A stretch of 64,000 bases of DNA from Pseudactinotalea sp. HY158. Lineage in GTDB: Bacteria > Actinomycetota > Actinomycetes > Actinomycetales > Beutenbergiaceae. Position 1 is the first letter of the stretch. Each line of letters begins with the position of its first letter. Below the pieces are notes generated by a model. The model worked only from the letters and a program-made list of their open reading frames with translations. It had not been told where the DNA came from and ran no database searches. Below, piece by piece: positions 31,851 to 40,272 of the stretch. The translations under genes and the position numbers were made by a program. The stretch is from NCBI RefSeq assembly GCF_009660225.1, contig NZ_CP045920.1, forward strand, positions 2,108,001-2,172,000, read 5' to 3'.

Positions 31851-33341
31851 ATGAGCACCAACGATCAGGGACTCGTCCTCTCCGGGATCAGCAAGGCCTA
31901 CCCCGGCACCCAGGCACTCGCCCACGTCGACCTCGAGATCCGCCCCGGTGAGGTCGTCGCGCTCCTCGGCGAGAACGGCGCCGGCAAGTCGACCCTCGCA
32001 AGCATCGTCGCCGGGCTCACGCCGCCCACGACGGGCACGATGACGTGGCGCGGCCGGCCCTACACCCCGGGATCGCCGCGGGAGGCGCTCGACAACGGGA
32101 TCGCCCTCATCCACCAGGAGATGCGGCTCCTGCCGGACCTGACCGCCGCGGAGAACGTCGTCATCGGGCGTTGGCCGGCCTCGGCCGGCGGGTTCGTCGA
32201 CCACAAGACGCTCAACCGGCAGGCGGCCGAGGCGTTGCGTCGGCTCGGGTTCCGGCCGCCCCCGACGACGCTCGTTCGGCACCTGAGCGTCGCGGCGCAG
32301 CAGCAGGTCGAGATCGCCAAGGCACTCATGGTCGACGCCCGCCTCCTCATCCTCGACGAGCCCACGGCCGCGCTCGGCGCCGAGGAGACCGACGCGCTCT
32401 TCACGCAGGTGCGGGCGCTGCGCGACCAGGGCCACTCGTTCGTCTACGTGAGTCACCGCCTCGAGGAGATCCGGCGGATCGCCGACCGGATCGTCATCCT
32501 TCGCGACGGGGCGTTGATCGCTGAGCACGACGAGAGCCACATCGACGTCGACATCCTCGTCTCCCAGATGGTCGGGCGCTCGGTCGAGCGTCTCTTCCCG
32601 GAGATGCCCGCGCCCACCGGGCAGGTCGTGCTCGACGTGCAGGACCTGGCCGGGATCAACGGTCGCTTCCGTGACGTCTCCTTCCAGGTCCACGCCGGGG
32701 AGGTCCTCGGGATCGCCGGGATCGTCGGGGCGGGGCGCACCGAACTCGTTCGGGCGATCACCGGTGCCGACCGCTCGAGTCACGGCAGCGTGCACGTCAA
32801 CGGCACCGCGCTCACGAACGGGTCGGTCACCGGCGCGCTCGCCGCGGGCGTCGTCATGGTGCCGGAGGATCGCCGTCACCAGGGCATCATCGCCGAGGCG
32901 ACCATCAGCGAGAACTCGATGCTCGTCAACTTCCCGGGCGTCACCCGCGGCGGCTGGATCGGCGAGGAGAAGGTCCGGTCCCTCGCGGAGCGGGTGATCG
33001 AGCGGATGGGCGTCAAGGGCAGGCCGGACACGAGCGTGGGCGCCCTCTCCGGCGGGAACCAGCAGAAGGTCGTCATCGGCAAATGGCTCGAACTCGGGCC
33101 CAACGTCGTCGTCCTCGACGAGCCGACGCGCGGGATCGACGTCGGCGCGAGAGCCGCGATCTACGAGGTCATCCGCGAACTCGCGGAGAAGGGGCTGGCG
33201 GTGATCGTCGTCAGCTCGGATCTCGACGAGGTCCTCGGCCTCTCGCACCGCGTGCTCGTGCTCGCCGGGGGCGAGGCCCAGGGCCTGCTGCCGCGCGCGG
33301 AGGCCACCCCCGAGCGGGTCATGACCCTCGCCACGGCCTGA
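31851..33341 (+). CDS. Sugar ABC transporter ATP-binding protein (RbsA-like)
   Basis: 496 aa with two ABC domains. Domain 1: Walker A GENGAGKS, signature HLSVAAQQQVEIAKAL (degenerate), Walker B LLILDEPTAAL. Domain 2: degenerate Walker A GIVGAGRT as usual for RbsA, signature ALSGGNQQKVVIGKWL and Walker B VVVLDEPTRGIDVG. AAGGAGA precedes the ATG. Powers import through the RbsC-like permease. Confidence 0.93.
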   Translation: MSTNDQGLVLSGISKAYPGTQALAHVDLEIRPGEVVALLGENGAGKSTLASIVAGLTPPTTGTMTWRGRPYTPGSPREALDNGIALIHQEMRLLPDLTAAENVVIGRWPASAGGFVDHKTLNRQAAEALRRLGFRPPPTTLVRHLSVAAQQQVEIAKALMVDARLLILDEPTAALGAEETDALFTQVRALRDQGHSFVYVSHRLEEIRRIADRIVILRDGALIAEHDESHIDVDILVSQMVGRSVERLFPEMPAPTGQVVLDVQDLAGINGRFRDVSFQVHAGEVLGIAGIVGAGRTELVRAITGADRSSHGSVHVNGTALTNGSVTGALAAGVVMVPEDRRHQGIIAEATISENSMLVNFPGVTRGGWIGEEKVRSLAERVIERMGVKGRPDTSVGALSGGNQQKVVIGKWLELGPNVVVLDEPTRGIDVGARAAIYEVIRELAEKGLAVIVVSSDLDEVLGLSHRVLVLAGGEAQGLLPRAEATPERVMTLATA

Positions 33342-33426
33342 CCGACCCCGTGCCGACAGTGCTGCCCGTGCCGCCGGTGCTGCTCGCCCCGATCCCGCTG
33401 TCCATCCTCGATCCTCGGAGACCCAT

Positions 33427-34215
33427 ATGAATCCCTCCCCCGCACGCTCCCACGGCGCCGACTTCTCCCTCGCCGGGCAGGTCGGACTCGTGACGGGTGC
33501 GGCGAGCGGCATCGGCCAGGCGATCGCCTGGGCGATGGCCGCCGCCGGCGCCGACGTCGCCTGCCTCGATCGCGACGGCGACTCCCTCGCAGCCACCGTC
33601 GAGGGGATTCGCGGCCTCGGCCGCACCGCCCTGCCCCTCGAATGCGACGTCACGAGCGAGGACGCCCTCGGCGCCGCCGTCGCCACCGTCGAATCCGACC
33701 TGGGCGAGCTGAGCCTCGCGGTGAACTCCGCGGGAATCGCGAATGCGGCCCCCGCGGAGAACCTCCCACGCGAGCAGTGGCAGCGCCTGTACGACGTGAA
33801 CGTCACCGGCGTCTTCCTCAGCTGCCAGGCGCAGGCCCGGGTCATGCTCCCGCGCCGGCGCGGCGCCATCGTCAACGTCGCGTCGATGTCCGGCACCATC
33901 GCCAACCGCGGGCTGACGCAGGTGCACTACAACTCGGCCAAGGCCGCCGTGGCACACCTGACGAAGTCGCTGGCGGTCGAATGGGCCGACCGGGGCATCC
34001 GGGTCAACGCCATCAGCCCGGGCTACACGGCCACCCCGATGAACCGCCGCCCCGAGGTCGCCGACCAGGCGCGGCGGTTCGCGGCGGACACCCCGCTCGC
34101 GCGCATGGCCGAGCCGAGCGAGATCGCCGGGCCGACCGTGTTCCTGCTCTCGTCGGCCGCGTCCTTCTGCACCGGGGTCGACCTCCTCGTCGACGGCGGG
34201 TTCTGCTGCTGGTAG
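33427..34215 (+). CDS. SDR-family polyol dehydrogenase (threitol/arabinitol dehydrogenase-like)
   Basis: 262 aa. TGAASGIG loop, LDRDG acidic pair, NSAGIANAAPAENLP, VASMSGTIANRGLTQVHYNSAKAAVAHLTKSLAVEW catalytic block and INAISPGYTATPMNRRPE...CTGVDLLVDGGFCCW. The SMSG...YNSAK and CTGVDLLVDGGFxCW blocks are typical of polyol-oxidising SDRs such as threitol or arabinitol dehydrogenases. A GGAGA ribosome site precedes the start. It ends the operon and supports a sugar alcohol as growth substrate. Confidence 0.88.
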   Translation: MNPSPARSHGADFSLAGQVGLVTGAASGIGQAIAWAMAAAGADVACLDRDGDSLAATVEGIRGLGRTALPLECDVTSEDALGAAVATVESDLGELSLAVNSAGIANAAPAENLPREQWQRLYDVNVTGVFLSCQAQARVMLPRRRGAIVNVASMSGTIANRGLTQVHYNSAKAAVAHLTKSLAVEWADRGIRVNAISPGYTATPMNRRPEVADQARRFAADTPLARMAEPSEIAGPTVFLLSSAASFCTGVDLLVDGGFCCW

Positions 34216-34256
34216 TCCCGCGACCCCAGCCCCGGCTCCCGATTCCTGCAGCCGAA

Positions 34257-35570
34257 CTACGACTCCGGCCGCGGCGCCGCCGCGGCCGCCCGGGCCGCCG
34301 CGGGCAGGGCCGCGGCGATCTCCTCGACCACGGCGGCGTCGTGGGCCGCGGAGACGAACCAGGCCTCGAAGGGAGAGGGCGGCGGCGCGATCCCCGCAAC
34401 CACGAGGGCGTGGAAGAACGGGGCGTACCGCCAGTGCTCGCTGCGCTGCATGCCCGCGTAGTCGCGTGGGCGCCCGTCCGGCCACAGCGAGTCCGGCCCG
34501 AACACGATCGAGAACAGGTTCCCGGCCCGGCTCACGAGCGCGGGCACGCCGGCGCCGGCGAGCGCCTCCGCGGCGGCGGCACCGATCGCGGCGGCCGCCG
34601 CGTCGACCCGCTCGTACACGCCCGCATCCGCCAGCCGCAGGGTCTCGGCGCCGGCGGCCACCGCCACCGGGTTCCCGCTCAGCGTGCCCGCCTGATACAC
34701 CGGCCCGAGCGGGGCGAGGAGGTTGAGCACCCCCGCCCGGCCGGCGACCGCGGCCACGGGCAGACCGCCCCCGATCACCTTGCCGAACGTGAACAGGTCC
34801 GGCGTCCACTCGTCGGTCCGGTCGAGGCCCCACCAGCCGGCCGGGCCGACCCGGAAGCCGGTGAGCACCTCGTCGGCGATGAGCAGCGCCCCGTGCTCGC
34901 GGGTGACCCGGCGCAGGAACGCGTTGAACCCGGCGCGCGGGGCCACGACCCCCATGTTCGCGGCCGCCGCCTCGGTGATCACGGCGGCGATCCGGCCCGG
35001 ATGGGCGGCGAACGCGGCCCGCACGGCCGCCTCGTCGTTGTAGGGGAGCACGACCGTCAGCGCGGCGATCGGGGCTGGAACGCCCGCGGACCCGGGGATC
35101 GCGAGCGTGGCCACGCCGGAGCCCGCGTCGGCGAGCAGCCCGTCCGAGTGACCGTGGTAGTGCCCGGCGAACTTGATCACGAGGTCCCGGCCGGTCGCGG
35201 CGCGGGCGAGCCGCACCGCCGTCATGGTCGCCTCGGTGCCCGTGGAGACGAGCCGCACCCGCTCCGCGGCCGGAACCCGGTCGCGGATGAGCTCGGCCAG
35301 GTCGGTCTCCCCGGGCGTCGGGGCGCCGAAGGACAGGCCCCGGCCGGCGGCGTCCCGAACCGCCTCGACCACCCGGGGGTGCGCATGGCCGAGGAGCGCG
35401 GGCCCCCACGAGCCCACGAGGTCGAGATAGCCGCGCCCGGACTCGTCGAACACCCGCGGCCCGCGCGCGCCGGTGATCACGAGCGGGTCCCCGCCGACGC
35501 CGGCCCACGCCCGCACGGGCGAGTCGACCCCGCCGGGGATGACGCCCCGGGCCCGGTCCAGCTCGCTCAT
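34257..35570 (-). CDS. hemL: Glutamate-1-semialdehyde 2,1-aminomutase
   Basis: 437 aa. PLP aminotransferase class III with hemL features: [68 protein letters not shown] and the PLP lysine in TFGKVIGGG. Makes 5-aminolevulinate from the HemA product. Start ATG 35570 overlaps the hemB stop as ATGA. It is the last gene of the haem operon. Confidence 0.95.
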   Translation of the reverse strand: MSELDRARGVIPGGVDSPVRAWAGVGGDPLVITGARGPRVFDESGRGYLDLVGSWGPALLGHAHPRVVEAVRDAAGRGLSFGAPTPGETDLAELIRDRVPAAERVRLVSTGTEATMTAVRLARAATGRDLVIKFAGHYHGHSDGLLADAGSGVATLAIPGSAGVPAPIAALTVVLPYNDEAAVRAAFAAHPGRIAAVITEAAAANMGVVAPRAGFNAFLRRVTREHGALLIADEVLTGFRVGPAGWWGLDRTDEWTPDLFTFGKVIGGGLPVAAVAGRAGVLNLLAPLGPVYQAGTLSGNPVAVAAGAETLRLADAGVYERVDAAAAAIGAAAAEALAGAGVPALVSRAGNLFSIVFGPDSLWPDGRPRDYAGMQRSEHWRYAPFFHALVVAGIAPPPSPFEAWFVSAAHDAAVVEEIAAALPAAARAAAAAPRPES

Positions 35571-36562
35571 GCCCCCTCCCCCCGCCGCGTCGTCGGCGCA
35601 TCGCGCAGGGCGGCCGCCAGGTCGAGCGCCCAGTACGTGAGCACCGCGTCGGCTCCGGCCCGCACGATGCACGTGACCGATTCGGCGATCGCGGCGTCCC
35701 GGTCGATCCACCCGTTCGCTGCGGCGGCCTCGATCATCGCGTACTCCCCCGACACTTGATAGGCCCACACGGGCACGGGGCTCTCGGCGGCGATCCCGGC
35801 GAGCACGTCGAGGTAGCCGAGCGCGGGCTTGACCATGACGACGTCGGCCCCCTCGGCCGCATCGAGCGCGGCCTCGCGCCGACCCTCCCGGGCGCTGGCC
35901 GGGTCGAGCTGGTAGGTGCGCCGATCCCCGCGGAGCGTCGAACCGACGGCCTCGCGGAACGGCCCGTAGAAGCTCGACGCGTATTTCGCGGAGTAGGCGA
36001 GGATCGCGCAGTCGGTGCGCCCGGCCTCCTCGAGGGCGTCCCGCACGGCCGCGACCTGGCCGTCCATCATCCCCGACAGGCCGAGCAGCCCGGCTCCGGC
36101 CTCGGCCTGGGCGAGGGCCATCGCCCGGTAGCGCTCGAGCGTGGCGTCGTTGTCGACGGCCCCGTCGGCGTCGAGCACGCCGCAGTGGCCGTGGTCGGTG
36201 AACTCGTCCAGGCACAGGTCGGCGGCCACCACGAGTTCGTCGCCCACTTCGGCCGCGATCGCGGCGATGGCCCGGTTGAGGATGCCGTCGGGATCAGTGG
36301 CGCCGCTGCCGGTCGCGTCCCTGCGGGCAGGCACGCCGAAGAGCATGAGGCCGCCGATCCCCGCCGCGGCGGCGGCGCAGGCGGTCGAGCGGGCGGAGTC
36401 GAGGCCGTGCTGGACCACCCCGGGCATCGCGGCGATCGGCCTGGGGGCGTCGCCCTCGTGCACGAACATCGGCAGCATGAGCGAGCGCGGATGGAGGCGG
36501 GTCTCGGCGGACATCGCCCGCAGGGCGGGGGTGGCGCGCAGTCGGCGGGGCCGGATTCTCAA
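35567..36562 (-). CDS. hemB: Porphobilinogen synthase
   Basis: 331 aa from a TTG start with GAGGAG 6 nt upstream. N-terminal [34 protein letters not shown], metal-site [20 protein letters not shown] and the Schiff-base lysines in [18 protein letters not shown] and [11 protein letters not shown] are all present. Condenses two 5-aminolevulinates to porphobilinogen. Coupled to hemL. The spacing to hemD is 11 bp. Confidence 0.95.
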   Translation of the reverse strand: MRIRPRRLRATPALRAMSAETRLHPRSLMLPMFVHEGDAPRPIAAMPGVVQHGLDSARSTACAAAAAGIGGLMLFGVPARRDATGSGATDPDGILNRAIAAIAAEVGDELVVAADLCLDEFTDHGHCGVLDADGAVDNDATLERYRAMALAQAEAGAGLLGLSGMMDGQVAAVRDALEEAGRTDCAILAYSAKYASSFYGPFREAVGSTLRGDRRTYQLDPASAREGRREAALDAAEGADVVMVKPALGYLDVLAGIAAESPVPVWAYQVSGEYAMIEAAAANGWIDRDAAIAESVTCIVRAGADAVLTYWALDLAAALRDAPTTRRGEGA

Positions 36563-36573
36563 ACGGATACTCC

Positions 36574-37385
36574 TCAGCGGTGCGGGGGCGTCGGGGCGGG
36601 CAGGTGGCCCAGGGCGGTGGTCACGAGGGAGCGCATGGACGGCGCAGCCGCCGTGGCCGTGACCGTGAGCCCGGCCGCGTGGGCGTCTCGGGCGGTCTGA
36701 TCGCCGAGGCAGACGAGGGCGGTGCCGGCGCCGATGGGCACGGCGGCCAGTGCCCGGGCCACGGAGCCGGAGGTGACGAGGGCTGCATCCGCCTCGCCGG
36801 CGCGCAGCCGAGCGGCGTCGTCGCCGCCCAGGGGCGCGGTCCGGGGAGGTAGGCGGTGACCTCCTCGACCGTGCAGCCCCGGGCCGCCAGGTCCGCGGCG
36901 AGGGTGGGGTGGGCGAGGTCGGAGTGCGGCAGCAGGATCCGCCGCCCGCCGGTGCCGGGGCCGTCGCCGTCGCCCGTGCCGGGGCCGTCGATTTCCTCCC
37001 CGAGCGCGGCCGCGAGCGCGGCGGCCGTGGCGGACCGCGGCGTGAGGTCGACCCGCCAGCCGATCTCGGCCAGCGCCCGCGCGGTTGCCGGGCCGACGGC
37101 GGCGACGCGGGTGGTCGCGGGCACGTGCCAGGCCGCCAGGGCGGGGGCGGCGGCCCCGCTCGTCACGACGATCCAGTCGTAGCGGCCGGACGCGACCCGG
37201 GTGGCGGCCGCCTCGAGCGGTCCGGCCGGGGCGCGGAGGGTGCGGATGAGCGGCACGATCCACGCCTCGGCGCCCACGCCCTCCTCCTGGGCGAGGGTCT
37301 CGACCAGGCCGGCCACGCGTCGTCCCCACTCCCCCGCCCGGGGCACGAGCACCCGGGCGCGCGGGCCGGCCGCCCTCACAGCCAT
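36574..37385 (-). pseudogene. hemD: Uroporphyrinogen-III synthase, frameshifted in this sequence
   Basis: From ATG 37385 one frame encodes RVLVPRAGEWGRRVAGLVETL...[15 protein letters not shown]...[17 protein letters not shown]...[33 protein letters not shown], the first two thirds of HemD. Near 36840-36860 the coding continues in another frame ([26 protein letters not shown]...[16 protein letters not shown]...LVTTALGHL) to a stop at 36574. A missing base (or two extra) in the C-rich stretch explains it. Since all other haem enzymes are intact, a sequencing error is as likely as a true mutation. Confidence 0.8.
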
Positions 37386-38308
37386 GCCGCCGCGCCCCCG
37401 GCGAGCAGCTCGGCGGCGAGCCCGCGGCCGAGGGCCCCGGCCCCCTCGGCCGTTCCCGTGGCCGTGCCGGTCACGAGACTCGACCCGTCGGGGGCGTAGG
37501 CGATCGCCTCGAGCCGCAGGTCGGGGTTCCCAGAGGGCCCGGTGCGTTCAGGGTTGTCAGAGTTCCCGGGGCTCGCAGGGTCCCCGGTGCCGGCGAGCGC
37601 CGCGACGGGGGCCGCGCACCCCGCCTCGAGCGCGGCGAGCAGGCTGCGTTCGGCCGTGGTGGCCGCCCACGTCGGCGCATCGTGGAGCACGCGCAGGCGG
37701 CGGGCGAGCGCGTCGTCGCCGGCGCGCACCTCGACGACGATCGCCCCCTGGCCGGGGGCGGCGGGCCCGTCGAGATATTCGTCGATCACCTCGGTGCGGC
37801 CGAGGCGGCGCAGGCCGGCGGCGGCGAGCACGACGGCGTCCAGGTCGGCGCCGGGCCCGAGCGCGCGGGCGAGCCGGGTCTCGACGTTGCCGCGGATATC
37901 GACCACGTCGAGGTCGGGCCGGGCGGCCAGCAGCCGGGCGCGCCGGCGCGGGGAGCCGGTGCCCACCCGGGCACCGCGGGGCAGGTCGGCCAGCCGGGCC
38001 CCGCACAGCACGTCGCGGGGATCCTCCCGGGCGGGGGTGGCGGCGAACGCGAGTCCCGGATGGGGCGCGGTGGGCAGGTCCTTGAGGGAGTGCACGAGGG
38101 CGTCGCATTCGCCGGCGAGCAGCGCCTCGCGCAGCCGGGTCGCGAAGATCCCGGTGCCGCCGAGGCTCGCGAGCGAGGCGCGGGTGCGGTCGCCGGCGGA
38201 GACCATCGGCACGAGCTCGGCGGGTTCCCCGGCGGCGGCGAGTGCCGCCACGACCGTGCCGGACTGGGCGGTCGCGAGCGCCGAGGCGCGGGTGCCGATG
38301 CGGATCAC
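37376..38308 (-). CDS. hemC: Hydroxymethylbilane synthase (porphobilinogen deaminase)
   Basis: 310 aa from GTG 38308 (VIRIGTRASALATAQSG). Motifs: LVHSLKDLPTAPHPGLAFAATPAREDPRDVL, GTGSPRRRARLLAARPDLDVVDIRGNVETRL and the dipyrromethane-cofactor cysteine in LEAGCAAPVAA. A low-complexity insert (TGDPASPGNSDNPERTGPSG) follows the cofactor cysteine. The start overlaps the ferrochelatase stop (GTGA) and the end overlaps hemD by 10 nt. Confidence 0.95.
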   Translation of the reverse strand: MIRIGTRASALATAQSGTVVAALAAAGEPAELVPMVSAGDRTRASLASLGGTGIFATRLREALLAGECDALVHSLKDLPTAPHPGLAFAATPAREDPRDVLCGARLADLPRGARVGTGSPRRRARLLAARPDLDVVDIRGNVETRLARALGPGADLDAVVLAAAGLRRLGRTEVIDEYLDGPAAPGQGAIVVEVRAGDDALARRLRVLHDAPTWAATTAERSLLAALEAGCAAPVAALAGTGDPASPGNSDNPERTGPSGNPDLRLEAIAYAPDGSSLVTGTATGTAEGAGALGRGLAAELLAGGAAAWL

Positions 38309-39504
38309 GGTGCCACGCCGGCGATCGCGGGCCGAAAGCCGCGCCGCACGTTCTCGCAGCAGCCGGGACGGCAGACGTCGAACCACGGGCCCAGGTCGGT
38401 GAGAGCGGCGCGCTCGGCCACCGGGCGGGCGCCGGCCCGTTCGGCCACGAGGTCGACGAGCCCGCGCACGAAGTCCGGATGCACGCCCGGGGTGGGCACC
38501 CGCGCGCACGCCAGCCCGCGCGCGGTGGCGGTCTCGGTCGCCTCCTCGTCGAGGTCCCACATGACCTCCATGTGGTCGGAGAGGAACCCGAGGGGCACGA
38601 TGAGCACGGCGTCGCGGTCGGTGAGCGCCTCGATCGCGTGGTTGATGTCCGGTTCGAGCCAGGGCTGGTCGGGCGGGCCGGAGCGGGACTGGTAGGTGAG
38701 CTGCCAGCCGGCCCCGGGCTCGTCGAGGGTTTCCATGATGACCCCCGCGACGGCGAGGTGCTGGGCGGCGTACGCCCCGCCGTCACCCCAATCGCTCGCG
38801 TGGCCGTCCGGCAGCAGCGCCGGGCCGGAGCGGCGGGCGTCGTCGATCGGGATCGAGTGGGTGGCGAAGAGCACCTCGATCCGCTCGGCGCCGCGGGCGC
38901 GCAGGTCGGCGAGCCCGGCGCGCACGCCCTCGACGAACGGGGTGACGAAGCCGGGGTGATCGAAGAACTGGCGCACCTTGTCCACCTCCATCGCCTCGGC
39001 CAGCCCGGTCGCCTCGAGCACGTCGGCGAGATCCTCGCGGTACTGCCGGCACGAGGAGTAGGAGGCGTAGGCGGAGGTCGGGATCATGAGCAGGCGGGTG
39101 TGGCCGGCGTCGTGGGCGGCGCGCACCGCATCGGTCAGGTACGGATCCCAGTTCCGGTTGCCCCAGTACACGGGCAGGTCGAGTCCGGCGGCCGTGAGGG
39201 CCGCCTCGAGCGCCTCGCGCAGCTGCCGGTTGTGGCCGTTGATGGGGCTGACCCCGCCGAAGTGGCGGTAGTGCACGGCCACCTCCTCGAGCCGCTCGTC
39301 GGGGATCCCCCGGCCCGCGGTGACGTTGCGCAGGAACGGCAGCACATCGGCCTGCCCCTCGGGGCCGCCGAACCCGGCGAGCAGCACCGCGTCGTAGGAC
39401 GTCGGGGCGCTCACGTGGGCCTCGCCGGCGGCCGCGGCCGGGCTCGCGCTCGGCACCCGGGCGCCCGCCGCGAGGTGGACTCCCGTGGCCGGGGCCGGCT
39501 TCAC
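38305..39504 (-). CDS. cpfC: Coproporphyrin III ferrochelatase
   Basis: 399 aa from GTG 39504 (overlaps the chdC stop as GTGA); GTG 39411 (VSAPTSYDAVLLAGFGGPEG) would remove a 31-residue alanine-rich leader and is an equally good start. Ferrochelatase motifs: AGFGGPEG, YRHFGGVSPINGHNRQL, LLMIPTSAYASYSSCRQYREDL, ATHSIPIDD and VLIVPLGFLSDHMEVMWDLDEEA. The C-terminal DVCRPGCCENVR supplies cysteines for the actinobacterial [2Fe-2S] cluster. Inserts iron into coproporphyrin III. Confidence 0.94.
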   Translation of the reverse strand: MKPAPATGVHLAAGARVPSASPAAAAGEAHVSAPTSYDAVLLAGFGGPEGQADVLPFLRNVTAGRGIPDERLEEVAVHYRHFGGVSPINGHNRQLREALEAALTAAGLDLPVYWGNRNWDPYLTDAVRAAHDAGHTRLLMIPTSAYASYSSCRQYREDLADVLEATGLAEAMEVDKVRQFFDHPGFVTPFVEGVRAGLADLRARGAERIEVLFATHSIPIDDARRSGPALLPDGHASDWGDGGAYAAQHLAVAGVIMETLDEPGAGWQLTYQSRSGPPDQPWLEPDINHAIEALTDRDAVLIVPLGFLSDHMEVMWDLDEEATETATARGLACARVPTPGVHPDFVRGLVDLVAERAGARPVAERAALTDLGPWFDVCRPGCCENVRRGFRPAIAGVAP

Positions 39505-40181
39505 CCGAGCACCTCCGCCGCCTCCGCCGCGGCGATCCGCCGCCCGGTGAAGAACGGGGTCTCGAGCACCACGTGCCGGCGGGCCCCGACGTAGCGCAGC
39601 GCGCGCATGAGGTCGACGAGCTCGGCCGGATCGTCCGCCTCGAGCGGGACGACCCATTCGTAGTCCCCGAGCGCGAAGGCCGCGACCGTGTTCGTGAGCA
39701 CCTGGAAGCCCGCGCCCGCGCGGCCGTGCTCGGCGAGCATCGCGCGCCGTTCCTCGGCGGGCAGGAGGTACCACTCGCGGCTGCGCACGAACGGGTACAC
39801 GCACAGCCAGCCGCGCGGTTCGACCCCGCGCACGAACGCCGGCACGTGATCCCGGCTGAACTCCGCCTCGCGGTGCAGGCCCATGGCGTTCCACGTGGGC
39901 GCCGTGTCCGCGAGCAGGCGGGTGCCGCGCAGGGCCCGCCAGGCGGCCTGGAGCCCCTCGGCGGTGGGCCCGTGCAGCCAGAACAGGAGGTCGGCGTCGG
40001 CCTTGAGGGCCGACACGTCGTAGATTCCTCGCAGCTCGGCCGCTCCGGGCAGGGCCGCGATCACGTCCTCGAACTCGGCGACCGCGGTGGTCGTGGGGGT
40101 GGCCGGGGTCGTGGGGGCTGCCGCGCCGCCGGCCGGATCGCGCCGGACCACGGCCCACAGGGTGTACGTATCGGTAGTCAC
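39501..40181 (-). CDS. chdC: Coproheme decarboxylase
   Basis: 226 aa from GTG 40181. ChdC/HemQ (chlorite-dismutase family) features: TLWAVVRRD at the N-terminus, LRGIYDVSALKADADLLFWLHGPT, the active-site YPFVRSREWYLLPAEERR (reactive tyrosine) and TNTVAAFALGDYEWVVPLEADDPAELVDLMRALR. Decarboxylates two propionates of coproheme to give haem b. An N-terminal PTTPATPTTT insert is unusual. GTG 40187 is an alternative start; TACGGT just upstream may serve as a -10. Confidence 0.95.
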   Translation of the reverse strand: MTTDTYTLWAVVRRDPAGGAAAPTTPATPTTTAVAEFEDVIAALPGAAELRGIYDVSALKADADLLFWLHGPTAEGLQAAWRALRGTRLLADTAPTWNAMGLHREAEFSRDHVPAFVRGVEPRGWLCVYPFVRSREWYLLPAEERRAMLAEHGRAGAGFQVLTNTVAAFALGDYEWVVPLEADDPAELVDLMRALRYVGARRHVVLETPFFTGRRIAAAEAAEVLG

Positions 40182-40272
40182 CCGCACACCGTAAGCCCGC
40201 GGCCGCGCCCCGACTCGCGACGCCCCGTCACCTCGATCACGACCGCGCGTCAGCACGATCGGCGCGGCCCGC

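Noticed and set aside
29612-31861. A 749-codon minus frame rich in Asp, Glu and Gly
   Set aside because: Antisense shadow of the RbsC/RbsB-like genes.
31851-33341. Degenerate second Walker A (GIVGAGRT) in the RbsA-like ATPase as a defect
   Set aside because: This is normal for RbsA-type double-domain ATPases.
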